Shown: piece by piece, positions 33,330 through 42,899 of the stretch
Position numbering within the stretch: position 1 is the first letter of the stretch
Layout of the letters: each line of letters begins with the position of its first letter
Origin: Ixodes scapularis
Taxonomy: Eukaryota > Arthropoda > Arachnida > Ixodida > Ixodidae
Reading direction: 5' to 3'
DNA length: 64,000 bases
Assembly: GCF_016920785.2 (NCBI RefSeq)
Contig: NW_024609857.1
Span: 194,383,027-194,447,026, forward strand
The notes under the pieces: model-generated
Databases searched by the model: none
Seen by the model: the letters and a program-made list of their open reading frames with translations, nothing else
What the model was told of the DNA's origin: nothing
Made by a program: the position numbers and the translations under genes

Positions 33330-34636
33330 GGGCGATGTGAAATGAGGCCAAAATTCACATTGAACCAATGTGCAACTGTAGGTCCAGACACATTGAGCAA
33401 TATGCATTTATGAAACAAAAACCTATGTGCACCAATTGGTAATCCTTTAGGGAATTCACATTGGGCTGAATTGGTAATCCTTTAGGGAATTCACATTGGG
33501 CTGATTGCATTTATGAAACAAAAACCAATGAGCAGCAATTGGCAACAGGTACCCCAGTGCACATTGCATTGAGGGTATTTATGGGGCAAAAACCAATGAG
33601 CAGCAATTGGCAACAGGTGCTCCTGTGCACATTGAGTTGATGGTATTTATGGGGCAAAAACTAATGAGCGGCTATTGGCAACAGGCCCCCCTGTGCACAT
33701 TGGATTTATGGTATTTATGGGGCGAAAACAAATAAGCGGCAATTGACGACAGGCACCCCTGTGCACATTGGGTTGATGGCGTTTAGGGGGCGAAAACCAA
33801 TGAGCGGTAATTGACAACAGGTGCCCCGGTGCACATTGGTTTGATGGTACCCAGTCAACCAGCAACCGTCTATTAAACATCCGAGAGATGTGTTGTTCGG
33901 ACATTTAACATATCCAGTGGATATCTGCTACGATTCATCCAACATTGAAAGTATCTACTGTGCAGTGCAAAATGGTTCCCCAGAAAACGTACCACTAACA
34001 CAATCTGGTTGATGCAGCTGGACATTCAGGACCATTGTAGGATGTTCAGCCTGATCCTGTGGATGTACTATGTACATACCTCAGAGATATTACCTTTCCT
34101 GGTATAGGGACCAGCCCTATGCCAGGAGGGCAAGGAAGTGCCTAAGCAGCCTTCATTTTATGCTAGCATATAGCGTGTAAACTGTCCTACAGAAATATTT
34201 AAACGGATAAGAGTCCAATTCTTTACAAAACAAGAGCTCAGAGGGCAGATTTGCTGTATGGCCCGTGCATGCTCTCAATGTATACCTAAATGGCGCATTA
34301 CAGATGTATAATGTAGCAATCAGGGCTGCAGCAGACATTCTTTGTATTGAAGTTTTTTTTTCACCATCAAGCTCAGAAGCTTTACCACAGGATCAATGCA
34401 GACGACACTGACAAGGAAGGCGACACTACTGATGCTAACTCGTTTTAGTGAGGTGGACCTCGCCACATGCGAGAGAACTGAAATACTGGACACAAACATT
34501 GTCATAAGCTATGACGAATGGCCCTGAGGAATTGACTACTGAAGTCTAAGGCTTCAGTAGTCATATGCTCTAGTGACGAGGACACCAGAATTCCATGAGA
34601 GCTGTAGCACCGACTGCATGGCAAAAGATGCCGCTG
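33330..34636. repeat. R1 dispersed repeat, copy 1, with a longer 65-bp minisatellite
   Basis: Homologous to 28700-29841. Here the 65-bp array runs from about 33450 to 33850 with six or seven units, including a short internal duplication at 33440-33495. R1 ends at GATGCCGCT, where the DUF4806-type gene copy begins. Confidence 0.8.
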
Positions 34637-34753
34637 CAGTCTTGCAGCGTAACTTTGAACGTGAGTAGCGCACTAAATTCCTGCCCAGCCTGTCAGGCAT
34701 GCACATCCGTTCTGTAGAAAAAGTTGCAGTGCCAAACAAATCACCATTAACTC

Positions 34754-34759
34754 TTTATT
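34754..34759 (-). terminator. Poly(A) signal AATAAA of DUF4806-type copy 1
   Basis: AATAAA on the minus strand at the end of the last exon. The same signal is conserved in copy 2 at 54027-54032. Confidence 0.5.
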
Positions 34760-35719
34760 GTTACTGTTAGACAGACGAGCAGTGCTTGATGCTTTTAAAA
34801 TAAAGTATAATTTTTGAACAATGCTGCATAGACAGCATGAGGTTTTCAAAATAAAGTATACTTACTGAACAATGCAGGATACTTTGCTTAAAAAAAATGT
34901 CTGATAAACATAATAAAAAGCTCAGCGCAATGAAGGCCCACTTAAGGCAGTTCACATCTCTCTCTCCTGTGGTGCAGAATGTTCCTGAAAAGCAACGAAA
35001 AAATGTTACGTTAAAGATATGTGAGCAGTGGTTTACCATTCTTTGAAACAAAACTAATAAAACAGTGAAGTTTAAAGTGAAGTGACTCAAATATGCAAGA
35101 ATTGGAACTGATGTAAATAAATCACAAGTATTTTATGCCTTGTTTTTAAAGCACATTCATGCTGGATGTGTGTACTGTATTGCCAACTTTTGTTTGTTAG
35201 ATTTACATCAAATATCAGTGTTCTTAAAATTCGTTGTCTATGCATTCTTTTTAATCCATAATAAGGTACTATTACATAATGAAATTTTTCCTCTTAGAGA
35301 AACACTCCAAACAAAATTTTTTTTATTTAAAATTATTCAATACTGTTTACACCTGCAGTATTTGCTCTCAAATTAAACCAAAAAAGGTGTCACTGGCTTT
35401 AATATTTAAAGCATTCAAATACTCTCATATAGAAATTATGCTTTGAAGAAATTGCACACCATACTTACTGTTCTAGAAAAGTTTGATTTTTGTGCTAACA
35501 TCAGCTTAATAAGACCAGCTTACCATTTGAGATGACTGATGTCAGGCAGGTGCGTGGCGAAGTTAATCCGTGACCATGGTTTCTACCTTGAAGTCTTCAC
35601 ATTTATGGCAGCTCTGCACTGCATCTGATAAAAGAAAGCAACAGAAGTATGACACCAACAATTCCATAAATCTGGTTCCATGTGAAGCGATCTGCACTAC
35701 TGTTCCAGAGATTACTTAC

Positions 35720-35870
35720 TTATGATGCACTCAGCAAGGTGAAGGTTCCTGAATGTCAACTTTCTCTTACGTCCTTCCCACAAAAATTTTCGCCCCAACT
35801 GGTCAGTCAGCAACCGCTTCGTGATCTGTCTCGTACAGGAAGCATAACCAGATCCGCAGACTTTGCTGAG
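35720..35870 (-). pseudogene. DUF4806-like domain exon, copy 1 (151 nt)
   Basis: Acceptor TTCGACAG precedes 35870 and donor GTAAGT follows 35720. There are 50 codons plus one base, open throughout: a GG-like turn (VCGSGYAS), a helix with ITKRLLTDQLG, the aromatic W-E-G-R-K segment and NLHLAECII. Copy 2 at 55115-54965 has the same length and both splice sites. The exon is intact, but the gene around it is not. Confidence 0.6.
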
Positions 35871-36399
35871 CTGTCGAACATAAAAAAACATCCACATAGC
35901 AACCGCTTAGTGCAATCATAACTATTGATTGGATGTTTCTGTTTATTTTTAGTCAACCTTGGCAGGTGTTTATTGGCATCCATTTCTTCATTAAATGTGC
36001 TGCAAAAATATTCCAAAAGCCGGGAATCATAATGATAAAAAAAACTGCACCGACTTTACTCAACAAGATTAACAATTTATCAAACGTTTCGTCTCCCATC
36101 TGGGAAACATCGTCTGTGAAACCTTGAAGCAGGAATGAGCGAAAGAAATTTCATCAGTCCTATTTAAGCAAGTCCGCATACACATTGAGGAGGGGGCCGC
36201 AGCTGGAGTTACAAGCTGATGAGTCATTTCGGATGAACCATGATTCTACGAACCTGCTTGGACCCCACCTTTGTTCACGCGCCAGAGTGGACGCATTCTC
36301 AAAGTCGAAACTGTGTCCCGTATTCCAACAATGGTCTATGAGTTCCGTCTTCGCTCTTGTCACATGCGTGGCCTTTGCCATGTCCCTTTTGTGACTTTC

Positions 36400-37290
36400 A
36401 TTTAGCTTTAAACAGCATTGAATCATCAATCCAATTCACACATGAAGTTGAACAGAACGGTGCAAAGCCTTTTCTGTATGTTAATGTGTTCCGAAATAGT
36501 ACCGGTCGCTTATATACAACAGTGTACCGCAAAGCTGTGATACAGGCAACCTCTTAAGCTTTAACTCGCATCATTCTGTCGAACATAAAAGGGCTGTCGT
36601 AAAAAACCTACTACACCAGTCCGAATGCATTTCTTCTAATCCTCAATTGCGCGCTTCTGAGAAAAAAGTCAAATTTGGGGGATTTACATGCTAAACCAAC
36701 GACAGGCATCTGGCACGCCCCAGCGGAGGACTGAGGATTAATTTAGACTACCTAGGGATCTTTTGACGTGCAACCGAAAGCTCGGTTACACGGCGCCTGC
36801 TCCGCAATAAGCCTCTGCCACATGGGGATCCGTAGGCCAGCGCTCTCGCCTCGGAGCCACCGAGGCGGCTTGCGCGCTTCTGAGGATGCTGTTATTGTTG
36901 ACCTGCTGATGAAGCGGAATTATCCAAAACGTTTTATTGATAACACGCACAAACAGATGGGACAAAGAAGTCAGGATAATGGACAACTTAGGACAGGGCA
37001 AGCAACAATACCCTATTTGAGAGGTGCTTTTGAGTCCATTCGCAGGGCCCTCGCCCCTTTGAATATCCGCACAGCTTTCAAACCCCACCATAAACTATGT
37101 GACTTCATTTCTAAACCTAAAGATTACACCCCCCCAGAGTCCCAGTGCGGTGTTGTGTATAAAGTGAACTGTCTAGACTGTGACACATCCTACATTGGGG
37201 AGACAGGCTGGAAGCGCTGCACTCGCCTAAACAAACACAGCGAAGACGGAACTCGTAGACCATTGTTGGAATACGGGTCACTGTTTCAAC
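36400..37290 (+). pseudogene. PLE RT thumb and GIY-YIG fragment, SINE-interrupted
   Basis: Before the SINE the frame reads LNSIESSIQFTHEVEQNGAK and VNVFRNSTGRLYTTVYRK, the usual post-palm region of a PLE RT. After it come IPYLRGAFESIRRALAPLNI, KPHHKLCDFISKPKD and the GIY-YIG start GVVYKVNCLDCDTSYIGETG. The remainder of the nuclease (around NTGHCFNFENAS) is in a shifted frame to about 37360. The catalytic palm is absent, so the copy is 5'-truncated as well as broken. Confidence 0.75.
36662..36869 (-). repeat. Ruka-like SINE inserted in the PLE, with a 15-bp target duplication
   Basis: TTGCGCGCTTCTGAG is present at 36647-36661 and 36870-36884. Read on the minus strand the element begins with a tRNA-like head (GCCGCCTCGGTGGCTCCGAG, then GCGCTGGCC) and ends in an A-rich tail at 36662-36667. 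The SINE accounts for the split of the PLE reading frame. The long target duplication is typical of LINE-mediated SINE insertion. Confidence 0.85.
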
Positions 37291-37470
37291 TTTGAGAATG
37301 CGTCCACTCTGGCGTGTGAACAAAGGTGGGGTCCACGAAGGTTGGTGGAATCATGGTTCATCTGAAGTGACTCATCAGCTTGCAACTCTAACCGCGGCCC
37401 CCTCCCACGATGTTTATGCGGACTTGCTTAAATAAGATTGTTGAAGTTTTTTCACTCATTCCTAGTTGAA

Positions 37471-37512
37471 GGTTTCACTGATGATGTTCCCCGCATGGGA
37501 GACGAAACGCTT
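37471..37512 (+). ncRNA. Hammerhead-like ribozyme core in the PLE 3' end (candidate)
   Basis: CTGATGA at 37478-37484 and GAAAC at 37504-37508 bracket a stem-loop (GTTCCCC, GCAT loop, GGGAGAC, with one mismatch), the layout of the hammerhead core with stem II. PLEs of many animals are known to carry hammerhead motifs in their terminal repeats. In the inverted copy (about 36085-36130, minus) the stem is fully paired, but the CTGATGA box is mutated to CAGACGA. Stems I and III and the cleavage site were not established. Confidence 0.4.
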
Positions 37513-37569
37513 GATTAAATTGTTAATCTTGTTGAGTAAAGTCGGCGCAGTTTTTTTATCATTAAATTT

Positions 37570-37800
37570 GATACTAATATTTATACCTGCTCTTATTGAG
37601 GCACTTCCGACATTTAAACTGAGGAATTTTGACGTCTTTATCTCAATATGGCGATTGGATTAAAGATTATACCACTGGGCACGGGCTTGGGCTTACCCGA
37701 AAGCCCAGGCCTGGGATGGGCTCAGACTTTTGACTGTGGGCCCGGGCCGGGCTCGGGCCAGCACGTTGATTGGCCTGGTTCGGGCTCGGGCCAGCTGTAA
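37570..37800 (-). other. DUF4806-type copy 1, G/C-rich low-complexity segment
   Basis: The segment 37670-37795 is a GGGCTCGGGCC-type low-complexity run shared with copy 2 at 55345-55490, where it is longer. Adjacent minus-strand frame GSGVDVAEITEMPIS is conserved in both copies and may be exonic. Confidence 0.4.
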
Positions 37801-38879
37801 TTGACCATGATGCTGACAGAGGCCATCGTAGAAATCGGCGTCTCGGTTATTTCAGCAACATCAACTCCAGAACCACTAGACAAGTACCCATGAACGTAGG
37901 CCCACCTTAAGACAGTGGACGGCAGCGTCGTTAATCATGAGGTGAGCTTCAGGTTAATCCCAGTGGCGTGATGTTTTTGCTTGTGGTGATAAATAGCGGC
38001 AAACCAAAAATAACCGGACATTGAAGCGCTCTGTCAGGAATTAAAAATGGGGGACTCAAAAACATTAACGCTAAACAATCTCAACCTAATTGATCATGAG
38101 AAACACTTATCTCTCTCGAATAATAGCTGGGAAGCGCTAACATAGCGGCAATGACGTAGTGGGGAAGCTTACAGGCCTAGTAAACAATTATACACATACT
38201 GGGGAATGCCTGGCACATATTCAGGTATGAATACATGCTCAGATCTACAAACTATTTTAGGAGAAGACACAAACTGCAAATTAGTAGTCTTTCTTAGAAA
38301 ACACATTGACGCATCTTAATCACAGTGCTAAAACCCATAAAAAACTTGATTACAATTATTTTAATTAAAAAAAGTTCTGAATATGTACATGACACCAGCA
38401 ATCATAACTTTGATTTGGTTCATCGCAAGCTATATTTCTCTGGCAGCAAACGAAGACAAACCTTTTAACTGTGCAGTGAACCAGAATTAATACAATACGA
38501 CGAAGTTTCCGTACACCACTTTAAAATAACCACAAACAACGCTTTTCAGATCAGTATGTTTTGCTATAAAAGGCTTATTATAAAGCCATAGTCCTTACAG
38601 TATATTATAAAGCTTTTAGTCTTGCTGCATCCAGTTGTGGCTTTGCTTAGCCTTTGTGCGGTCTGAAGGTCTGCCGGTTACAATTCGCCAAGGAGGCCAT
38701 CTGTGGCGGAGATAATTACCAAACCTTACCGGATGAACATTGATTCCCTTTTCTATTTGAGAACTTTCGTGTGGGAAGTCTTGTTGAGCCACATGCCATT
38801 GCCAATGCACACATAGAAGACATAAAGTTCAGTTCCTCTTTGAAGCAGCACTATGTACAGGAAATTTACCAGCGCATTA

Positions 38880-39227
38880 TTCGTGACTCTAGTGAAATCG
38901 ACGCCGCGTAGCGGCAGCGCCGAGAAGCTCAGGAGAGGAGGTTCTCCCGACTCTGTCGTCCGCTATCGCTGCTTGGTTCTCGTAGGCAGCATAGAAACAA
39001 ACATTGTTTCCAGTAATTATTTTAATGATTCCACCGGGTCCTTCCTACGCACTGAGTAGACAAACGTTTCTAGGGTCGAAAAATAGCTTTGCATTCAAAT
39101 GTAACACCGATTTTACGCTGCAGTGCAGGAATTTGTGATGGTCCGCATGCTGAACAACGAAAACGACCTTCTTTCGTCCGAATTTTGCCTGAGCAGCGCG
39201 CCATCTATAGTTCGCTGGAGTCGCGAA
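38880..39227. mobile_element. 348-bp mariner-type MITE with TA target
   Basis: TIR TTCGTGACTCTAGTGAA and, on the complement of the right end, TTCGCGACTCCAGCGAA, each next to TA (38878-38879 and 39228-39229). Copy 2 of the gene, at about 59956-59960, has no insertion, so the empty site is in the window. No coding capacity. Confidence 0.8.
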
Positions 39228-39488
39228 TAACCTGGACTGGGATTGAAAACAGGGGTCCTATTTGTCAACGGCATGCCTCAAAATTAATTTTGTAGATGAA
39301 AAAAAAAATTGTAGCAATATTTACGCGGCAAAACGCAATTTGAGTTTGGCACAAAACCGAACCGGTGTAACTAGCAGGTATCCTTCTTACCTCATTACTG
39401 TCAGAGTTAACGATTTGAATGATTCGACGTGATCCCTCACCCTCCTCCTCTTCTTCATCTCTCTCTCCCCCAACGAACTGACAAACGA

Positions 39489-39491
39489 ACA

Positions 39492-39523
<32 letters not shown>

Positions 39524-39524
39524 C
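39489..39524. repeat. CA/CG dinucleotide microsatellite
   Basis: ACGCACGCACGC run passing into ACACACAC. The equivalent position in copy 2 (about 60207-60242) has a shorter CA run next to C homopolymer. Confidence 0.85.
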
Positions 39525-39998
39525 ATACCTCTTCTCCAAATAGACACACACTGCGCCACGCCTTGACAGATATAATTCATTCCAACCTTAAGCCTATCAG
39601 CACAGAAAAAATGTTAAAACACATAACCTTTACCTAGTTTCTGGGCATATGAAAACAAACACACGGCACCCCTATCGATGAAATTCCTTGTACTTGTGGC
39701 GGCATAACTAAAGAAAATCTCAAATTTAAAATACGTCTTATGAATTGCTTCGCAAGCGCGAAAATGAAATTACAATTACCTGTCTCATACCAGCTTCCTC
39801 CAGCCCTCCCGGGCAGTCACTCATCTCGTCGGAGGTACTAGCACCCGCTTACTGTCACTGGGTTTCCGCGTCACTCTGCGATCCTGAAACAACCGGCGCC
39901 GAGAGTTACTCCCACATATTGTGCTTAAAGCTGCAATTTTTAACTTAAAGGAGATGGTCACTAGACTGGGCACAACGCGTGTGGAGACTAGGACTTAC

Positions 39999-40320
39999 CA
40001 AACAACTTTAGGATCCGCGCCTTGGAAGAAGTCCGATTCCGTTTCGTCACAAGGCTTGACGGGCAGAAATTTGAGATGATATGTGGCTCATGGTCGTCCT
40101 CAAGACGTACGCTTGCATAATCGTTCGTAAAATTCCGGCCGCTCAACTGGTCTCGACTCTGCAACGTGCTTCAGGCGGTTAGACTTCCCGCGAACGTTGC
40201 TTCGGCAGCTTCGGCAGTTCTTCCTTCTTCCACGCTTCCTTGTCCTCCGGCCGGACCGTTCGGTTTATCACGTCGAGCCACTTCCTGGCGCAGGGGATGT
40301 ATCACGTGACTATAATACTT
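39999..40320 (-). promoter_or_regulatory. 5' exon and presumed promoter of DUF4806-type copy 1
   Basis: GC-rich block that on the minus strand ends in GTAAGT (complement at 39993-39998), followed by exon 2 after about 110 bp. It includes a CACGTG-type palindrome at the 5' edge (near 40302-40310). It is absent from copy 2, which breaks off at 60517. It faces the plus-strand ORF at 40751, suggesting a divergent pair. Confidence 0.4.
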
Positions 40321-40750
40321 CGTATTTTAACTCTTGTTTTTGTTTGCTGAAGTAAACGAATACTTAAAAAATTTACTTATTGACCTTAATTTAGCAAAAA
40401 ATTTGCATAAATTGCACTTTAAAAACTTATTTTGGTTTTATATGTCATGCGGGCTATGCATGCGGGTGACCCCACTGTTCACTCTATTGACTCCAGTTCA
40501 CTCTATATTGTCACGTGGTGTAACCCGCAAGCCCGCAAGTGTGACTGATGCACTTAAGAAAATAATAAACGTTTCTAAAAATGATGGTATTACTTAATTG
40601 TCAAATGTAAATACTGAATATATATTAAACTTATAACGGAGTAATTTTTATTTGTCATTTTAATTTGAAAATTGCATTTGCTGCGGGACGACGTCGGTGC
40701 GAATTTTCAAATTTGGATTTGAGACACGTAGGGTGTCGCGCTGTGCGACC

Positions 40751-41365
40751 ATGAACCCAAACAAAAAAATATACTTGGAGCCACTAAGTATACCCAGCTT
40801 GCCAAGGACAACAGTCCTGAGACGAAGTTGTGTCCTGAAAAATGCTACAACAGGCCAGGGACCAGAACCGACGTCGCCGACAGCAGTTTCTGCAAGCTCG
40901 GTTGTCTCGGAACACGGTGAGACAAAAACTCCCCGTGAACTAAGTAGTACCAATGAAACCACAAGCGGTCACAGTACTGGGCCAGTTAGTGAAGACACAA
41001 GTGATAAAATTGTGAAAGTTACGGGAGATTTGAAGACCAATTTCCTGTCCAAGTTTCCGAAAAGGCTACTGCCAAAGACAAATGTAACGAGTCTGACGTA
41101 CCCTGTTTCGGCTGGCCTTCATTTTAATTGGACGCAAAATGAAGGGCTTTTGAATCTCGAAAACTTCATTGCTGGAGTGTACACTCTTCCCGGCATCAAG
41201 GAAAACTACAACATTGGGAAGCCAGAAGCCAAACTAAAGGCCCAAACTGCCAACAAGCGCGTAAAATGCCTTTCAAAAAGGAACTTCCTTGCTCAACTAC
41301 AAAGCGGAAAGCGCTGCCTGACACTTACTGCGCGTGAAACAAGGTGCACTCATAATTTCGGGAAG
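40751..41365 (+). CDS. Candidate first coding exon of an unidentified gene (205 codons)
   Basis: ATG at 40751 (MNPNKKIYLEPLSIPSLPRT) opens a frame that stays open to 41587. An upstream in-frame ATG at 40697 exists, but the 40751 context (GCGACCATGA) is better. The protein has a basic, Pro-rich start, a Ser/Thr-rich low-complexity middle (about residues 35-95), and a more structured region with HFNWTQNEGLLNLENFIAGV and LPGIKENYNIGKPEAK. A donor GGGAAG/GTCATC after 41365 leaves phase 0 and is followed by a GT-rich intron-like stretch. I do not recognise the family. It stands 400 bp from the divergent minus-strand 5' exon and lies in unique sequence, so it may be a real host gene. Confidence 0.45.
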
Positions 41366-41570
41366 GTCATCCTTATTTCGTGTGTGTGTGAGTGTGTGCG
41401 CATTTTATGTGCTTTTTTTTTTAATGACTTCCATGGTGTTAATAATTATTGGATGATATTCGACACTACCGGCTTTTCTTTTCTGTTAATAAAAAGCATG
41501 CCCACGATAGAATTTGCACGTGATCTGCCGCCCCTGAACGAGCGTGTAGCCTCTGCTAGGGCTCAAACAG

Positions 41571-41632
41571 GCAAAATGGAAGCCTGAAGTATCGCATTCA
41601 CATGGCAAAATGGAAGCCTGAAGTATCGCATT
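41571..41632. repeat. 32-bp direct duplication
   Basis: GGCAAAATGGAAGCCTGAAG and the following TATCGCATT occur twice, 32 bp apart. The right copy leads into a MITE-like block ending near 41862 (TTTGGACCAATC, CGGTTTTACTCTG), with ATTCACAT-like ends on opposite strands. Confidence 0.6.
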
Positions 41633-41869
41633 TTTGCGCCAACTCCGCCAAAGTTTTAAAGTCCCGACGTCGGAAGTCGGAGAGCTTTGGACCAATCGTG
41701 AAAGATGATAATAAGATTTTTGAGTCAGTGTTATTCTGTTTTTGACCCGGTTTTACTCTGATTGGCTCGGTTCTGGAGCGAAATTTATACAAAAACGAGA
41801 ACGTTCCACTCCGAAACCAGGTAAAACTGAATAAAACGGAGCAAAGTCTAATGTGAATACATAATCCAG

Positions 41870-42244
41870 TTGGTGCAATCGTTTACGCTATTACTGTTAC
41901 TGAAACATCCTGGAAAACAGAAGGACAGAGTACACCGCTAAAACTGCAGAGTTCCGATGATACCTGAATTTCGTGGCTTGCCTATATATAATTATTCATG
42001 AATCTTGTGCATACTATATGCACACACAATGTTCCCGTTCCCCATAGTCTTTTCTTTATGTTTTACTGGCAGCCGCATGTTTTATAATACGAAGGAGGAC
42101 AGTACATAATCAGGAAATTCTAAAACACGTGACAAAAAAGAGTTCATATTCACTTTATTAACTGAATGTTTTATTTAATTAGTGTCTACATGGCCCAACC
42201 CAAGTTATATAGCTAAAAAAAATGTTTATTTGACAGAGAGGAAC
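41870..42244. other. Unassigned AT-rich sequence
   Basis: No genes, no strong repeat. Possible intron of the gene starting at 40751. Confidence 0.3.
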
Positions 42245-42252
42245 CCATCGGG

Positions 42253-42405
42253 CACGCACGTATCTGCACAAGGGGGGGGGGGGGGGGGAACCATGGGACC
42301 CCCCCCCCCTCCTCCCAAACCTTTCATTTGGTGGGGCCTCCTTTCCCCCCTCCCCCTCATACAGTATTTTGTCATGGGCGAATCAAAATCCTGGCTGCGT
42401 GCCTG
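42253..42405. mobile_element. 153-bp hAT-type MITE with 8-bp target duplication
   Basis: CCATCGGG lies at 42245-42252 and 42406-42413. Ends CACGCACGTATCTGC and, on the complement, CAGGCACGCAGCCAGG form an imperfect TIR. The interior holds G and C homopolymers. Confidence 0.75.
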
Positions 42406-42639
42406 CCATCGGGTATATTTGCGGCAAAAATTATTTTCCTGTGCTCAAAACATAAAACTTTAGTATATAACAACTCTAATTTCTCCACTAAGCATACTGT
42501 TTAACCTGATAGATGCCCACTTAATAGATTTTATGTTCTGTATTCCCAGTCGACCATTAAAAGTTATCGATCCGAAATGCATTCCATTTCACCAATGAAG
42601 CTTTCAGTTTAACCAGTACAACTTGTTATTGATCCTATT

Positions 42640-42870
42640 GAAGGACCAATAGGCACTTGTATTCCGGACCAGAAAACATTTGTGTTGTTCCCATAGAAGT
42701 TTCTACTTGTCCCATAGAAGTTCCTGCTTGTCCCACAGAAGTTCCTAATGGTACAAGAGAAGTCTGTATTGGTACGATATAACTTGTTATCGGCCCAGTA
42801 GAAATGCCCATTGGTACGATGAAATCCTATTGATCGCATAAAAATCTCTATCGGTCCCATAGAAAATTTT
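42640..42870. repeat. Degenerate 24-bp tandem repeat
   Basis: Units such as CCCATAGAAGTTCCTGCTTG and TGGTACGATATAACTTG recur about every 24 bp with many changes. The complementary frame reads as the repeat RNFYGTS. It is probably a diverged minisatellite. Confidence 0.6.
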
Positions 42871-42899
42871 TGCAAGGGTGTGCTAATTTGGCGATTGAG

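Larger units (their letters stand above)
35986..37569 (+). mobile_element. Second Penelope-like element, with an inverted copy of its own 3' end at the left
   Basis: The element (35999-37558) sits within copy 1 of the DUF4806-type gene; copy 2 lacks it. TCATTAAAT flanks it at about 35988-35996 and 37560-37568, a 9-bp target duplication. The plus-strand body covers about 36400-37560. The left 340 bp (about 36013-36352) is an inverted copy of the 3' end (about 37215-37555), the inverted pseudo-LTR arrangement known in Penelope elements. A Ruka-like SINE interrupts the body. Confidence 0.8.
34740..40320 (-). pseudogene. DUF4806-type gene, copy 1, minus strand, broken
   Basis: A multi-exon gene read right to left. 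Exon 1, about 40320-39999, has donor GTAAGT. Exon 2, 39883-39780, has acceptor TTGTTTCAG and starts MSDCPGGLEEAGMRQ at ATG 39824. A further exon encodes FNEEMDANKHLP near 35998-35960. The domain exon is 35870-35720, exon 35624-35524 follows, and the last exon starts at 34984 with AATAAA at 34759-34754. The domain exon encodes LSKVCGSGYASCTRQITKRL and then LTDQLGRKFLWEGRKRKL, which resembles Pfam DUF4806 (RRILRRLLTNEL..NW.G..GK..F) from memory. Junctions 35720/35624 keep phase (A|AT), giving CIINAVQSCHKCEDF. The frame then meets TAA, where copy 2 has TGG, and later TGA. A PLE interrupts the FNEE exon. Middle exon structure is uncertain. Confidence 0.55.

Noticed and set aside
28840..33850. CRISPR array
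   Set aside because: The 65-bp units are adjacent to one another without unique spacers, and the context is eukaryotic transposons and introns.
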